NCBI GenBank assembly: GCA_008508345.1
Contig: QNGE01000112.1
Coordinates: 345,399 to 409,398 of the forward strand
Source of the DNA: Paragonimus westermani
Lineage: Eukaryota; Platyhelminthes; Trematoda; Plagiorchiida; Troglotrematidae
Length of the DNA: 64,000 bases
Reading direction: 5' to 3'
Below, piece by piece: positions 46,804 through 58,235 of the stretch (within the stretch, counting starts at the first letter, position 1; each line of letters begins with the position of its first letter). Position numbers and translations under genes: made by a program. A model generated the notes under the pieces. It did no database searches, was not told the origin of the DNA, and worked only from the letters and a program-made list of their open reading frames with translations.

Positions 46804-47138
46804 CAGGTTCCTGCATCTTTACCCATTACTGAGCGCGAGTTTCTCTTCGTGTATATGATGGAGTTGCGTCTGACGTTCTGTGTTCAAACATTTCACTTAG
46901 TTGCATAACCAGGGAGAAATCCAGGGTTCTTTTGCACCTCAACTTGAGCATCTTGTGTCCGTCAGTCTCTTTTGCAATATGGAGTTTTGTTACATATGAG
47001 CGGACGCGTTTCGATTTTATGGGGGCCAGAATTTTGATACGAAAAGTTAGATGTCTGATAAATTATCCGGCCGCTATGCTTGGGTCTGATGTGAGAAAGA
47101 AGGTATTCCAATTTAAAGATATTAGTAGGTGGAAGAAG

Positions 47139-47805
47139 TCATTCCATCCGCTTATTCGATAGGACGGTAGAATACAACTGTCGGTATGGTAGAATTATGT
47201 AAATCAGACATATTTGACGACATTGTGGTCGCCGCCTGGAAATTGTTGTAGAACACCTATCTCTACAGACGAAATACCTACGGTGAATATGAGATTCAAC
47301 ATATCCCTCTGTTTGGTGAGCTTTAGGACATGTTGGTTCCAACCATCCAGTTGTATGCATGAAAGAAATTCGACCTGTTTTGCTGGAGCGGAGGATGAGA
47401 TGCAGGAGATATCAGGCAAGTTAAAGTCACCACCTACTAGTTTGTGTTCACAGAGCACGTTTGACATGTGATTCATTATCTCCACAAGATCAGCCAACTC
47501 ACTGCTAACAGCATCAGGTGGTCTGTAGATACATCCTATAAGTAGCTCACGAGACCCAATATAGACCATTAACCAAAAAGAGTCTACGATTTTATGGAGA
47601 CTAGACTCATTGGGTGTTACTGTGTCATTGTGGTGTGATGACAGAGTGGGTCTTGGGGAGGGGAGCCAGGTGGTGTTGGATGAAGTGTCGAGGGGTGCAC
47701 TAAGATTTGACTGGTTTGGGGGCACTTCGCGTTGATAAAATATCCAGGTGATGACGTACTTGCTGGGGTGTACATATTAGGAACTTGGTTCCTAGTAGCA
47801 CCCAT
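47139..47805 (-). pseudogene. CR1-like apurinic endonuclease domain
   Basis: The minus frame at 47204-47725 reads LLIGCIYRPPDAVSS and KLVGGDFNLPDI, with QRDMLNLIFTV and GGDHNVVKYV downstream. These are the RPP, GDFN and SDH motifs of the LINE endonuclease that nicks the target site. The final SDH is GDH; GDFN and the RPP motif are kept. The frame is open for 173 codons but the element's RT is dead. Confidence 0.7.
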
Positions 47806-48065
47806 ATTTTGGGTGAGAGGATTAGTTAATACGAAGTTGTTGAATAATGGATGGTAACTGTGGCCCCTAGTTTAGTGATAATTCAACATGAAAGCACTGA
47901 GGAATAAACTGTGCAGCTTTGCCTGCGGAACTTTGCTTCTTAAAATGTCGTTCTTAGAACCGTATTCATGGAGCTTGTGAAGAACTTCTGATATACCCTC
48001 ATAGTACACATCCGAATTATCCTTCTCTAGTAGGCACCGTACAGGCCTTGCTGTTCACTTAAGGC

Positions 48066-49913
48066 CTACGCCGGCGTTTTGGATTTGCCTTTGCTAGTCG
48101 CATTTAATCTAGACAAGGGGAAGAAGTGTCCCTGGTCAGAAGTGGATGGCCCTGCTGACGCAGTCTTGTCATTATCAGGGGGATTTAAGCTGCTGCTCCC
48201 AGTGCTCTGGATAACTGTGAATGCCTTGGGTCTAGGACTTTTTCTAGTCAAGGCCTCGGTTGAAGGAGGGAGAAGTTCAGAACAAGCAGATGTGCTTTTA
48301 GCAATAAGCGTGAGTTTTGCTGAGGAAACTTGAACGCGCCTGGCGTCATCAGAGCTGGACATTGTTTGTTTTGCAATGTAAGCCTGCACCGGCGACCGGC
48401 AACGCTTCCAGTTGCAACTTCCAGATCCTGCAAACTCGTGGGGCAGTCGTGATCTGCAGCCAAATCAATGAGATTATTAACTGTGTTACAAAAGTTCATT
48501 TTTTTAAAAATATTGGCTCCTAATATTTCTCACTGGAGTGGCGACTTTTCATCAAACACTTTCATGGACTAAAAACGCGTGCCTCACCCAATTTGCTCCC
48601 GTCTTCTGACTAGTCCCTTTGCTACAATTTCGCGTATGAGCTGTAGCAACAAAGGAAAGTGGTTTTACTGAAATTTCTAGCAAAGTCTCGGGGAGTAGCA
48701 CACTTGTTCTTCCTCGAAATTCTTAGGAATTTGAGCGAAGATTGACGTCCGGTCGAGAGGTCCATGCATTCCTCGCGAAAGTATATGCGTTTCCACCTCG
48801 CCCACATAATGAAAAAATTTTCTGCACTTTTGTTCGGTACTATCTACATGGAATTATGGGCAAATTCTTCGCCAATACACACTCTCCATTCTCCAACCAC
48901 CGTTTTTTGGCACAACCTTGAGCATCAGGCCAGCGATCACCTTGTGGAGTCCCAATTGATGTGAAGAATCAATTATTTTATCGAATTGTGCAGACCCCGA
49001 GCACTATCTTCTCAGAAGTTCGAAGTTTCCTGCCTAGACTTGAATTTTCCCTCCATTTAATGTCTAGTTTTGTCTGTTTTGTCGCTCTACTTACACAGCT
49101 GACTCGTTGTACAATTATCAAATTTGGTGTTCAATTATGTATATGCTAAAAATCATTGCGTTGATCACTCTCTCCTGAGTGTGTTTCTCACAGATGCGTC
49201 GAGAAATATATCATTATTATTATTGTCTCACAGGCTTGGAGTAAGACCCTTTACACGGACAACAGAGGTACTCTATCAGGTACGCTAAACACCACCACTT
49301 CGAACGCACAGCGTAACCCCTTGTGCACGTCTTTACCTATTGTATTAGTAAACGCCCTAGCTGCTGTGAGATCCTCACGACTAATGGAAGTCTAATGGTG
49401 GATGTTACACGAGACATTTATAATGTTCAATGTCGGATCTAGTCTGTGCAAACGTTCGGAAAGTTCCCCGCCCTTGCTGTGTAATTCCGCTATTTCAGCC
49501 TTTGAGTCCGTTATTCTTTTAGCTTGATCTACGAATACATTGGTGATGGAAACTGAACAAAACTCGGTGTTGTTCCTTTCGTGGAATGTGCTAAGATCTG
49601 TAGTCAAGATTGCCGTTTTAGCAGGGGCTTTGGCCTCCTCTGCATTAGCACGAGTGGAGCAGAGGTTGGCCGAAAATTTTGAGGATTTTACACCTGTCCT
49701 CAACGACATCATGCCTTTTTTCCGCGAGGACGATTGCCTGACGGCTGGCAATTTCTGGGTATTGGTTGAGTCAGTGAGCAGTGGCCTAAGATAATCCACT
49801 TTTACTAATAGAGTATGTTCACAAGGCCTCAAAGAAATTAAGTATGTTAAAATGCAACAAATTATGAGCAAATTTGAGCGATTAGGTGGTAAATACGAGA
49901 TTTGCACCAGCAC
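48066..49913 (-). pseudogene. LINE ORF1-like region, split by an insertion
   Basis: Minus frames at 49392-49913, 48248-48499 and 48066-48389 lie upstream of the endonuclease where ORF1 belongs. The first has a likely helical part (QAKRITDSKAEIAELHSK, GGELSERLHRL) and continues with GKDVHKGLRC and VVVFSVPDRVP, resembling the region after the coiled coil in CR1 ORF1 proteins. The region is cut by an oppositely oriented LINE tail. Assignment rests on position and general character. Confidence 0.45.
48531..49226 (+). mobile_element. LINE 3' UTR fragment inserted in ORF1
   Basis: A 5'-truncated LINE tail on the plus strand ending in the hairpin TTTCTC/GAGAAA (49184-49206) and an ATT run (49213-49224). 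It matches the tail at 51.1 kb in blocks (ACAAAACAGACAAAACTAG, TACATAATT). Both flanks carry TCTCAC (left near 48,525-48,532, right near 49,227-49,231), a possible short target-site duplication. It sits opposite to and inside the larger LINE. Confidence 0.6.
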
Positions 49914-49950
49914 GGACCAACAACTGGACTTTTTCGAACCACGCGCTCCT

Positions 49951-51097
49951 GTTGCGTACGAAATTTTCCTTACCCGTGTGCATTCTCCCCCTCTCCCTCA
50001 TACTTATCATTGATTCACATTGTCCTTCATCCTACAGTGAAATTCTTTGCTCAGCTCGCTTTTCTGTCTGGCATTGACGAATTTTGTGTATAACATGCAT
50101 GATTATTACCTCATTTTTGCGACGGTGTTTAACAACTCGTCCCAGCCAACTGCTCCAGCTGAAACATAGAGGGTTTCCCAAAAATGGACAATAATCCGGA
50201 TAACAAAGAGGTGTACAGGGATGCTGCGAACGATATGCACTGCAAATTCTAATCCTCCGGTTCCTCTTGATATCTTCAACGAGAGTTAGTTCGGAAGGTT
50301 GAAGCTTATTGCTGATACCATGTCTTCTTTAAAAGGTTACCGACTAATGCAGTTGTATTTTACTTCCAGTTTTCGTTGCTTGCGGACTGTCACAATGACG
50401 TGGTTGGTGATCGCTTCCTTCTCGCTGGGAAGTTCTCTTCCAGTTGTTCACCGGGGGCGCACAACCGATTAGGTTTGTAAGTCACTGAGGAGGTGGACAA
50501 ACTAGTTGATGACGAACACAGTGCAGCCCAGCGGGTGCCACAGTTTCTCAACCAACCACAGGCAACATGTTTTATTTCAATCAATCAAAGGACCCCGTTC
50601 TATCCGATTGAAACTGTCTTCATGAAAGTGGTAGAAACGTGAGACATTCCATCACGAATTGGCCCCATGGAACCAAAAGTACAGAGGTTGTGGAAGATCA
50701 AGATGTCGACAATCAGGAGATATTCGCAGAATGCTCAGAACCTATACATTTATGGGGCCGTCCAGCTGAAAGGGTAATCCGAAAGATGCGGAGAAAAGCC
50801 AAGACGACGAAACCAGAACAGAAAATAAACAGGTGTGGCGGGCTGCTGATCCATGACAGCATGTGCTCACGTTTGGTTGTCGTTAACTTACCGTATACCA
50901 GTGCTGCTAATTGTGTGTCATATTTCCTTTCTTCAATGGGTACATCTTGTAGATTTGAATAGTAAGAGTAGATTATCTGAAGATGAAACTTGCTACTCCT
51001 TAAAACTACTATTAATACCGTTAAAGCCGCCGCCTGCGCTGTGTTTGACTATTGTTGCGTTTTATAAAACAACCATCACCCTGCTTCCTGTCAATTT

Positions 51098-51099
<2 letters not shown>
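49951..51099. other. No supported gene
   Basis: A 107-codon plus frame at 50639-50962 (ECSEPIHLWGRPAERVIRK) looks protein-like but has no family I can name; it may be element debris. Nothing else recognised. Confidence 0.35.

Positions 51100-51134
<35 letters not shown>
51100..51134. repeat. AAT microsatellite at a LINE 3' end
   Basis: About twelve AAT units directly next to the LINE terminal hairpin. LINE families that end in simple repeats often show this. Confidence 0.95.
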
Positions 51135-51141
51135 GGGTGTA

Positions 51142-51164
51142 TTTCTCAACCCATAGGTGAGAAA
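51142..51164 (-). other. LINE 3' terminal hairpin
   Basis: TTTCTCA and TGAGAAA pair perfectly (7 bp) around a 9-base loop. The equivalent sites at 49184-49206 and 62843-62865 keep most of the stem; the one at 43.83 kb is reduced. Probably the structure recognised by the LINE RT, by analogy with stringent LINEs. Confidence 0.6.
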
Positions 51165-53000
51165 CACGCTCAGATAAGGGTGATCAGTACACACATTTTA
51201 ACGTGAACTACATACGGTACACATAATTAATAGTTGTACAAGACGCCAATTATGAAAATAGAGTAATAGAACAGACAAAATAATAAAGGAAAACTCTAGT
51301 TTATGAAGAGGCAGATGGCTCACTTGCTTCCGAAACAAAAGTTCTCAAGATTTTCAATATTCGACAAAAAAGGTTCAGTTGTTACATCAAGTGTTGCTTC
51401 ACAAGGTTAAGGTTGGCCTTATGTACAAGGTCATCCCATAGAAGAGATTTTTCAGGATGGAGAAAATGAACAGTCGAAGAATTTCGCCATTAATTGATAT
51501 AGATGGCCTCGGAAAATATGTAGAAACTTTTGGGAACATGAGGGAAGATAGGTGGGTTGCAATTTTTCCGGAGAAATGGACGATCTTCTGGACTGGACTG
51601 CGTTATTTCCTCAAATAGAAGGAATTTCGCGAATTGTCCAACCAATACGGGATTTTGATTTCCCGGACGTTATGGAATGTTGTATTGCGTTAGAATTTAT
51701 TGTGGAATCAAGAATGGAAGGCAAAATTACGTGATAAGCAGGAAAACGCAAAATGGTCATGTGAAGTGTGACGAATAATGGAATCTGACATTTTCTGGCT
51801 AAATCTTTTATATAGAATTTAAAATTTTCTGCGAGTTAATAAAATATATATTTCTAACAAAAAATTGTTGTCGTATAACGCGAAAATTGATCGATTCACA
51901 TATTATCCTAGTATATGACTGCAGCCGACTTCCGATGTCGATTTAGTATGTACGGCCGTTATGTAGAATGGGAAGATGTTTAGCAACACGGAGGGATTAT
52001 CACGTGGTCTGTAAAGATAGGAAAAGGCACGTATTTGTATATAATCATATGAGGCGAACAGGTTAAGCTATATATATTCTCCAAACTGTTTTAACTTGCA
52101 CAGCTATTGCGTAGTGGGTGATAGCTATACAGAGCTGATAATCGTTAAGTATGGAGTAAGAGTACCAGGATGGTTTGGTTGCTACTAAAGGGGATGTTTA
52201 AGATGTTGTCATATGTTGGCTGTAGTTTCGTTGTGCAGCTGCAATTTTTTGACAGAGCTGTGTACAAATTTATCCTGTTGGAATGAGGAATTTCTCAATG
52301 GCTAAGTTGATAGCTTTGATCAGTTCAAAGCGTGTGCGGCGTTACATCATGTATAGATTCACCCTCCGTTATTATTAGATTAGATCAGATGTTTAGATGA
52401 TATTAGGTCTGTTTTCAAAGATATCGTCTACAGGCATGCGGAGTTTGGAAATCAACATGACGTTCTTTAATATCAGGAAAGTTTCTAAGCTTCCTTTGAA
52501 TTGATGTATATTCTAACTGGTTCTAATTGCATGTGGGAGTTTGTTCCAAGTATAGGTATGTTTCACTAGGAAAAATTTGAACGGAGTTTTCTACGGGATT
52601 CGAGATTTGTCAAAGTGAACTCTTTGTTCCTGCTGTTGTAATTTGAGGTATGCTGAAGGCGAATCGCGAGTTTGACAGTAAATTTATTGCTGTAAACTAG
52701 ATTATACATGAGCGCAAGGTTTAGCATTTTCATTGATCCTTCTTCTTACATTCAAGGTCTCGATAGGGATTTTCAACCTGCTTTAAAAAGACTGGCGGAC
52801 CATTTCAATGACGCATGCGGAAAACCATCTTCCCAACGAACCTTAACCTTGGTGTACTGCTAAATCGCGAAAACGTTTGCTTGTGGAAAGTTGTTCTTGC
52901 GTAGATTTTCTCCCTGACTCCCACTGCTGGACCTCTGGTTGTGCGTAATCTGATTTCATTTTGCCTCTGATCGCCTCGTCTTCGCCAACTTGTTGCAATT

Positions 53001-54438
53001 AATCATGATCACGCGAACTGTTAACCTCGAAGCTTGTGCATTTGATGGATCCTATACTGAGGTTTGTATTTAATTATTCTATTTGGTTCATGATAATTTT
53101 CTAGTGTCCCAGCACCTTATTAATAAAAACTCGCCGCTGCGACCGTCTTTCTTTTGGACCCAAATCGGCTGCCCAGCACGGTCGGAGTTTATATACGCTC
53201 GCCGTATTACGGACGCGGCTTATCTAAATGCGGTCTATCGACAGACCTAGCGGGTTGTTTCAGGGTAGCTCAAAAGCCCACTAGACCTCCGGGATTAACC
53301 GGTTACGTCATTAAGACAAACTCTTACTACCGTCACCAGCGAAGAATTTTCGACGGTTTTTGTTAACATTCTACGTGTTGACAAACTCCAACGCAAAAGC
53401 ATTCACGTAGATCGGACATTTGTCATATTCATTGGCTGACTCTGAGCGACCTGTAGTGCGCTTTTTTACGAAAGGTTGCTTTTGGACATATTGGTGCCCC
53501 GCATGACAAAGTTTTGTTAATCCACTACATGACTTCGCATGTTGACGAACTTCGACGTCGAAAATGCTGTTCTTTGATAGGTCACTGTTACACTTCAAAC
53601 GTGATTGACTATTTATTTTTCGTGGAAAATCTTTTCGGCATTTATTGTTACCCGTCCTTCAGGCTTTTCTGTTTTCAGTCTGCGTGTCACACGCAGTTAC
53701 AGAAGATGCTTTTAAGCACGCTGAAAAAGCTGAAAATGAGATCACATTTAGCTCACACTGAAATGATTGTTGCGCGCTGATGCTTCACAAACTTTTTGTA
53801 TTATCGCGCAGTTCTTATGATGTATACATTGCGCTGGGTTAACATCGTGATATTTATTGTTTTGTAGTCAGCTTTTACATGTTTGGTAGTCATTCGGGTA
53901 AGTATTTTGTAGTAATGTCAGTCTGGGGAACGATTTAGAAAAATTTTCCATGGGCCTCTCGTCAAATTATATTTCGGTCACTTGAAAGCGCTCGACATGA
54001 GCCAACCGGGAAAATAACCAATGCGTTAAGTTAGCCTCCTGGTTTGAGTCAAGTAAGACAATCCTCTAAGTAACATCACTACGACAGAGGTTGTTGGAAC
54101 CTGTTCAATTAAGTCAGCAGTCCTTCATGTTGGTTTATGTGCGCTTCCAACTTTTTGGTAGCTGGAGCAAACAACTAGGGATGCAAGAAATGTGATGCCG
54201 GAGTACATTTTGACTGACTGGCTCACGTGCCGCTCTGGCCAACCAGGAATCAACTTAGGCCTACATGAAACCACTTCGGCCAGATTCCGACCTACTCTGG
54301 AGTTTGTTGCAAGCTTATTCGGATCTTTCAGCGATTTCAGCGATTGATACACGGGATCGAGGCAGCGGCCCAAGGTTCCCGGATCCAGTCGGTTTTCCTT
54401 GCTCAGTGTCAGCGGGCTTCTGTTGATCTGAAAGGCAA
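53001..54438. other. No recognised gene; possible LINE flank or UTR
   Basis: A 105-codon minus frame at 54125-54442 lies just 3' of the next LINE's RT and may be its UTR. The imperfect palindrome GGTCTATCGACAGACC (53232-53247) and a TATA-like tatata are visible. No domain recognised. Confidence 0.35.
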
Positions 54439-54502
54439 TCATTGAAAACAGGGTGTAGCACCGCTCTTGGAGATTACAGTGAATACCAAGAACAGAGAAA
54501 GA

Positions 54503-54882
54503 TTATTCGCATAATGCAATTTCAGATAAATGAGAATCAAGCAGAGCTTTAAAATGATCCCTAGAAGCGCTGCTGACGACCTCAGAAGGAAGGCTGTTCC
54601 AATAGTTAATAACCCTGTAAGAAAAGAACTGCTGCCTAAGAAAGGTCCGAGGACGAAGCTTGAAAAGCTTTCTATTATGTCCTCGCCGGCCGTCATCATT
54701 CGCTACAGTGAAGAACTGTTCTACAAGACCTACTCTAAAGAAGAAGTGTGCGAGTAGTAAATCACCGCGGAGTCTTCGAAATTCAGGTGGGTAAAGGTCA
54801 AGAATTTCAAGTCGAGACTCGTAAGTAACATTACTCAGGCCCGCAACCATCTTGGTGGCCGCGCGCTGGACACGCTCAACAG
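54503..54882 (-). pseudogene. RT C-terminal domain, out of frame
   Basis: Continues the RT in another frame: VERVQRAATKMVAG, RRLRGDLLLAHF, FFSYRVINYWNSLPSEVV and FKALLDSHL, the standard C-terminal motifs of CR1-type proteins. Separated from the main RT by a stop and shift at the palindromic stretch 54883-54914. Confidence 0.75.
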
Positions 54883-56130
54883 CTAATATATATTAGAGAG
54901 ATATATGTCTCTCTTCAGGCCGGTATACACGACCTGGTTGGCATACTCGAGGAGCGGTCTTATATAAGTCCCGTAAAGCGTTTGAAAAGCTTTCTTGTCC
55001 ATGCGGGGGAAAGTTCGCCTAATCATCATAAGGGCGGCAAATCCCTTTTTTGCCGCCATCTCATGGTGATACGTGAAGGACAAGTTAGATGACAACCAGA
55101 TGCCCAGATCTTTCTTCAGGTCGATTCTCATGATATCTACTGTGCCAGATGCGCTATGAATCATGAAAGCATTGCCAGAATCTCCACCGAGTGACATGTG
55201 AGCACATTTATTGTTATTTAGTGGGAGACTCCAATCGTCCGACCAGCGCTTGATCGCGTCAAGATCAATTTGTAGTGCGCTGGGATCAGTGGCATTCCAG
55301 ATTTTTAGGTCATCTGCATATAAGAGGACGCTGCTGAAAATGTTGCTTGGAAAGTCGTTGATGTAAATGAGGAGTAACAAAAGACCTAGAAGTGACCCTT
55401 GGGGAACTCCCGCAGAAATGAAAGAGGGAGACGAAAGGTCTGCTCCAGTCTTGACTCTAAACGTTCTATTATCAAGAAACGAGGCAATCCAGCGAAGAAT
55501 CTCTCCTTGAATACCGTAGGCTTCCAGTTTGTGCTTCATTGGGCCGTGTGGGACACGGTCAAAAGCCTTGGCAAAATCAAAGAAGATAGAATCTGAGATG
55601 AGACCATTGTCTTTGGCCTCCGTCAGACTATCCATGAAAATAAGCATGTTTGTTATGCATGACCGATTAGGATAAAAGCCATGCTGTGTGGAATAAAAAA
55701 CATTATTTGATAAGAAGTGATTGAGTATGGCGCGCTTTAGTAGGCGCTCCATCATTTTGCATGGGATGCTAGTGAGGCTGATTGGCCGATAACTAGCCGG
55801 AGAGTGCCGATCACCCACTTTAAATATGGGTGTGATCATCGCCTCTTTCCATGCGCTATGGAGGATGCTAGTCTGGAGTGTTTGCCTGAACAGCTTATAA
55901 AGGGGTTCAGCCAAACTAACAGCTGCTTCTCTGAGTATTCTGGGATGGATCATGTCAGGACCCATTGCACTGTATGGATTAACCTTTAGTAAAAGGTCTT
56001 CGACATCTAGCACAGAAAACTTAGCGGTCACGAGTGGTTGCCTGAACTTCTGCAACGGTAATACAGGATGCCAGCTCGGGGATGCGACGTTGTAGATTGC
56101 CGAGAAGTACTCCCTGAATAGCTCGGCCAC
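54883..56130 (-). CDS. CR1-like reverse transcriptase, 415-codon open frame
   Basis: Motifs in order: NPYSAMGPDMIHPRIL (about residue 50), ASYRPISLTSIPCKMMERL (about 110), FFDFAKAFDRVPH (about 185), ISAGVPQGSLLGLLL (about 240), SVLLYADDLKIW (about 268) and RPLLEYANQV near the end. The catalytic FDFAKAFD and YADD are intact. It copies LINE RNA at the target site. The frame lacks its own endonuclease and loses its natural C terminus to a frame break, so the copy is probably not functional, but it decayed much less than the 43.8-49.9 kb element. Confidence 0.85.
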   Translation of the reverse strand: MAELFREYFSAIYNVASPSWHPVLPLQKFRQPLVTAKFSVLDVEDLLLKVNPYSAMGPDMIHPRILREAAVSLAEPLYKLFRQTLQTSILHSAWKEAMITPIFKVGDRHSPASYRPISLTSIPCKMMERLLKRAILNHFLSNNVFYSTQHGFYPNRSCITNMLIFMDSLTEAKDNGLISDSIFFDFAKAFDRVPHGPMKHKLEAYGIQGEILRWIASFLDNRTFRVKTGADLSSPSFISAGVPQGSLLGLLLLLIYINDFPSNIFSSVLLYADDLKIWNATDPSALQIDLDAIKRWSDDWSLPLNNNKCAHMSLGGDSGNAFMIHSASGTVDIMRIDLKKDLGIWLSSNLSFTYHHEMAAKKGFAALMMIRRTFPRMDKKAFQTLYGTYIRPLLEYANQVVYTGLKRDIYLSNIY

Positions 56131-56132
56131 AA

Positions 56133-56657
56133 CTAGGGAGTCAGATGAAGTCCCCCGTTGGATAGTCGTAAAGAAACGGTGGAAGGTTTGTTCTTGCTTA
56201 GTCGTCGCATACGCTTAAATAAGACGTTTTTGTTCCCGCGGGCTCTTATGAGGATCTTCTCTTGTACGAGTTTGGTGTGTTTGCGGATTTCCCGCCTACA
56301 CCTGTTTCGGACAATGTGGAACGCGCTTAGTTCCTCTGAGTTTTCTGTAAGCTTATGCTCCGCGAATAATTGGAAACGGTTATCGAGAAGACGACGTATC
56401 CTGCGTGGAAGGGGTGGCCGATAAGAGAGAAAACACAGTTTGTGCGGTGCAAATAAGTCGTCTGCTTTCTGAATTGCGCTGTGAAACGTGTCAAGCTGGC
56501 TCTGGTGCAGATCTGGCTTGTTTAGGTGGAGTTTCATGCACTTGTGGGTTCCAGGGATCCGACCGGTCCGCAACAGTAAAGGGAGACCGACCTTTATCTC
56601 ACTTTTGTCGGAAATAGCCGGTGCAGGGTGACACGTGCTTGGATACGCTCCCAACAA
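56133..56657 (-). pseudogene. LINE endonuclease-RT linker
   Basis: A 174-codon minus frame ending at a stop only three bases before the RT frame. It is rich in Arg and Lys (RNRCRREIRKHTKLVQEKIL), as in the spacer between endonuclease and RT in CR1 proteins, and ends SKNKPSTVSLRLSNGGL. A stop at 56131-56133 separates it from the RT frame, most likely one mutation. Upstream the endonuclease is truncated. Confidence 0.65.
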
Positions 56658-56660
56658 TTA

Positions 56661-58168
56661 TGGCAGTCTCACCGATCACCGGACAGGAACGATGCTAATG
56701 GTTGTGTACCGTATCCCTCCTTCACACTGACTGCTGGTATAACAAGTAGCTGGAGCCTAAAAACTACAGGAACCCATGGAAACACGCAGACGGAAAAGAA
56801 GTGTATGAATCGAAAGGAGCACCCATGTTCAATTTGACATTTGGTTGAGTAAGCTACTACATAGTCGCTGATGGGGTATCATGATTTGAAAAGACTTCAG
56901 TTTGCTCGTGTATTCATCACCAGTGTCAGCGCCAGTCCACCGTTTGCTTCAATCCTTGGAAAGCTGGTATTATTTGTACAATGCCCATAATATCCAGTTT
57001 GCTCGTTTAAAGAAACAGACAAGTCAATCCAGTTGTGCGCGCTTAACAAACACGTAGTGTGCTCGAAAAGGGCGCAGCACGTGTTTTCCCACAACAGTTT
57101 TACATCCTTCTCCCGCACCTTTACAAGCAGACAAATCAAGACGCTGCTGTCGTAGATCTAGTCAACCCAGCTGCACATCACACACACAAAGCCACGACCA
57201 GTTGTTGGACGCACCGTTGTTTACGTTGGACAGCCGCAAAAACCAGGGCAGAAAAGATTTACAATACATGCGTACAGTGCGCAAAATGTCCCTTAAAATA
57301 AAGATCGGTCTACCGCGACGATTTTTGCTTCCAATCCAGCTCGAATCGAGATCTTTTTCATTCTGCACGCACAAACCTCGATCCGAGATCACAGAACGAC
57401 GAAGAATGACGCTCGGTTGCGTCGATCAGTGACACTTCAGGTGTAACTTACTGTTCTTGCAAAGCACAATCGTTTGCATATCTGGGTAAAATGAAATTTA
57501 CCACACGATGAGACTTGGTAACTCTAGTTAATAACGTTAGACGAGGCTGACTTTTCAACTACCCTGTGGACTTCACAGCCGTTTTTGACGTTGAGGCAAC
57601 TAATGACGCACGGTTTACAAAGGACTAGCATGTCCAGTGACTATTTTTGAATCTACCAAGTGCAGAGGGAGCATCGTGGCATATTAGCAAAATATACACC
57701 TTTTGAACGAAATGTGGACAGGTGGTCATATAGCGGCTCTAATACCTGGATAAATTTTCCGCTATTTTTGTCTAAATGCCTGACTAATTAAGCTGTACAC
57801 AACAGGTAACATACTGGAAGTCTGCTGGCTCATCAGCTGCGTTGATGATGCAAAACAGAAGCCAGTTCTGAAGTCGATCCAAGTTAATTCGGAGTCAACT
57901 GTGTATTTCAAACCAGTACGTCCGGCGAAGCGGCCACAAGGTTGTTTACGATGAGATATCTTATTATTCACTGAAGTTCAGGGGATGACAGAGATCGCTT
58001 GGAACGTTTGGAACCGTGGTATACAGCAATGAAAGGTGGACGGACGAGAATAAACACTGTATTTTCTCACAGCGATTGCCAAGGGCTCGTGTGCTTTGAT
58101 TAGAAGTATGGTTTGCCCGATTCTCCACATACACCGCCATATTCTTCGTTGAAGAACCCACGGCTTAG
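56661..58168. other. No supported gene
   Basis: Frames of about 80 codons near 57.0-57.4 kb on both strands have no motif. No RNA gene or repeat recognised. Confidence 0.4.

Positions 58169-58213
<45 letters not shown>
58169..58213. repeat. AAT microsatellite
   Basis: About fifteen AAT units, followed at once by a near-palindrome (58214-58235). Same layout as the LINE 3' ends but with a different hairpin sequence. Confidence 0.95.
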
Positions 58214-58235
58214 GTGTATATGCGTATACATACAC
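58214..58235. other. Near-palindrome next to an AAT run
   Basis: GTGTATATGCGTATACATAC plus AC forms an imperfect hairpin (GTGTAT with ATACAC outer arms). Probably the 3' terminal hairpin of another, unidentified retroelement whose body would lie to the right on the minus strand. Confidence 0.4.

Larger units (their letters stand above)
43827..49950 (-). mobile_element. CR1-like non-LTR retrotransposon, nearly full length, dead
   Basis: On the minus strand the parts follow in LINE order: ORF1-like region (about 49.9-48.07 kb), AP-type endonuclease (47.8-47.1 kb), linker and RT (46.8-45.3 kb), and a 1.46-kb 3' UTR ending in a hairpin at 43.83 kb. It is riddled with frameshifts and stops and carries two insertions (48,531-49,226 and about 46,196-46,372). 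Placing the UTR with this element rests on direct adjacency and on a homologous UTR at 62.8 kb. Confidence 0.7.
51100..53000 (-). mobile_element. CR1-like LINE 3' end with RT C-terminus
   Basis: The minus strand near 52,870-52,450 reads IPIETLNVRRRINENAKP, then MLNLALMYNLVYSNKF, then FKFFLVKHTYTWNKLP and FKGSLETFL, in shifting frames. This is the typical end of CR1-type RT proteins (RRLRxDLxMLYKI ... FFxxRxxxxWNxLP ... FKxxLDxFL). About 1.3 kb of UTR follows to the hairpin (51142-51164) and the AAT run (51100-51134). 5'-truncated and dead. Confidence 0.6.
54439..56660 (-). mobile_element. CR1-like LINE, best preserved RT
   Basis: On the minus strand: linker (56657-56133), RT (56130-54883), RT C-terminal domain (about 54880-54503). 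The endonuclease is absent, so the copy is 5'-truncated near 56.66 kb. No AAT run with hairpin is visible at its 3' end, so it may belong to a different family from the other LINEs here. Confidence 0.75.

Noticed and set aside
56897..57432. Overlapping frames of about 80 codons on both strands
   Set aside because: They shadow each other and contain no motif.
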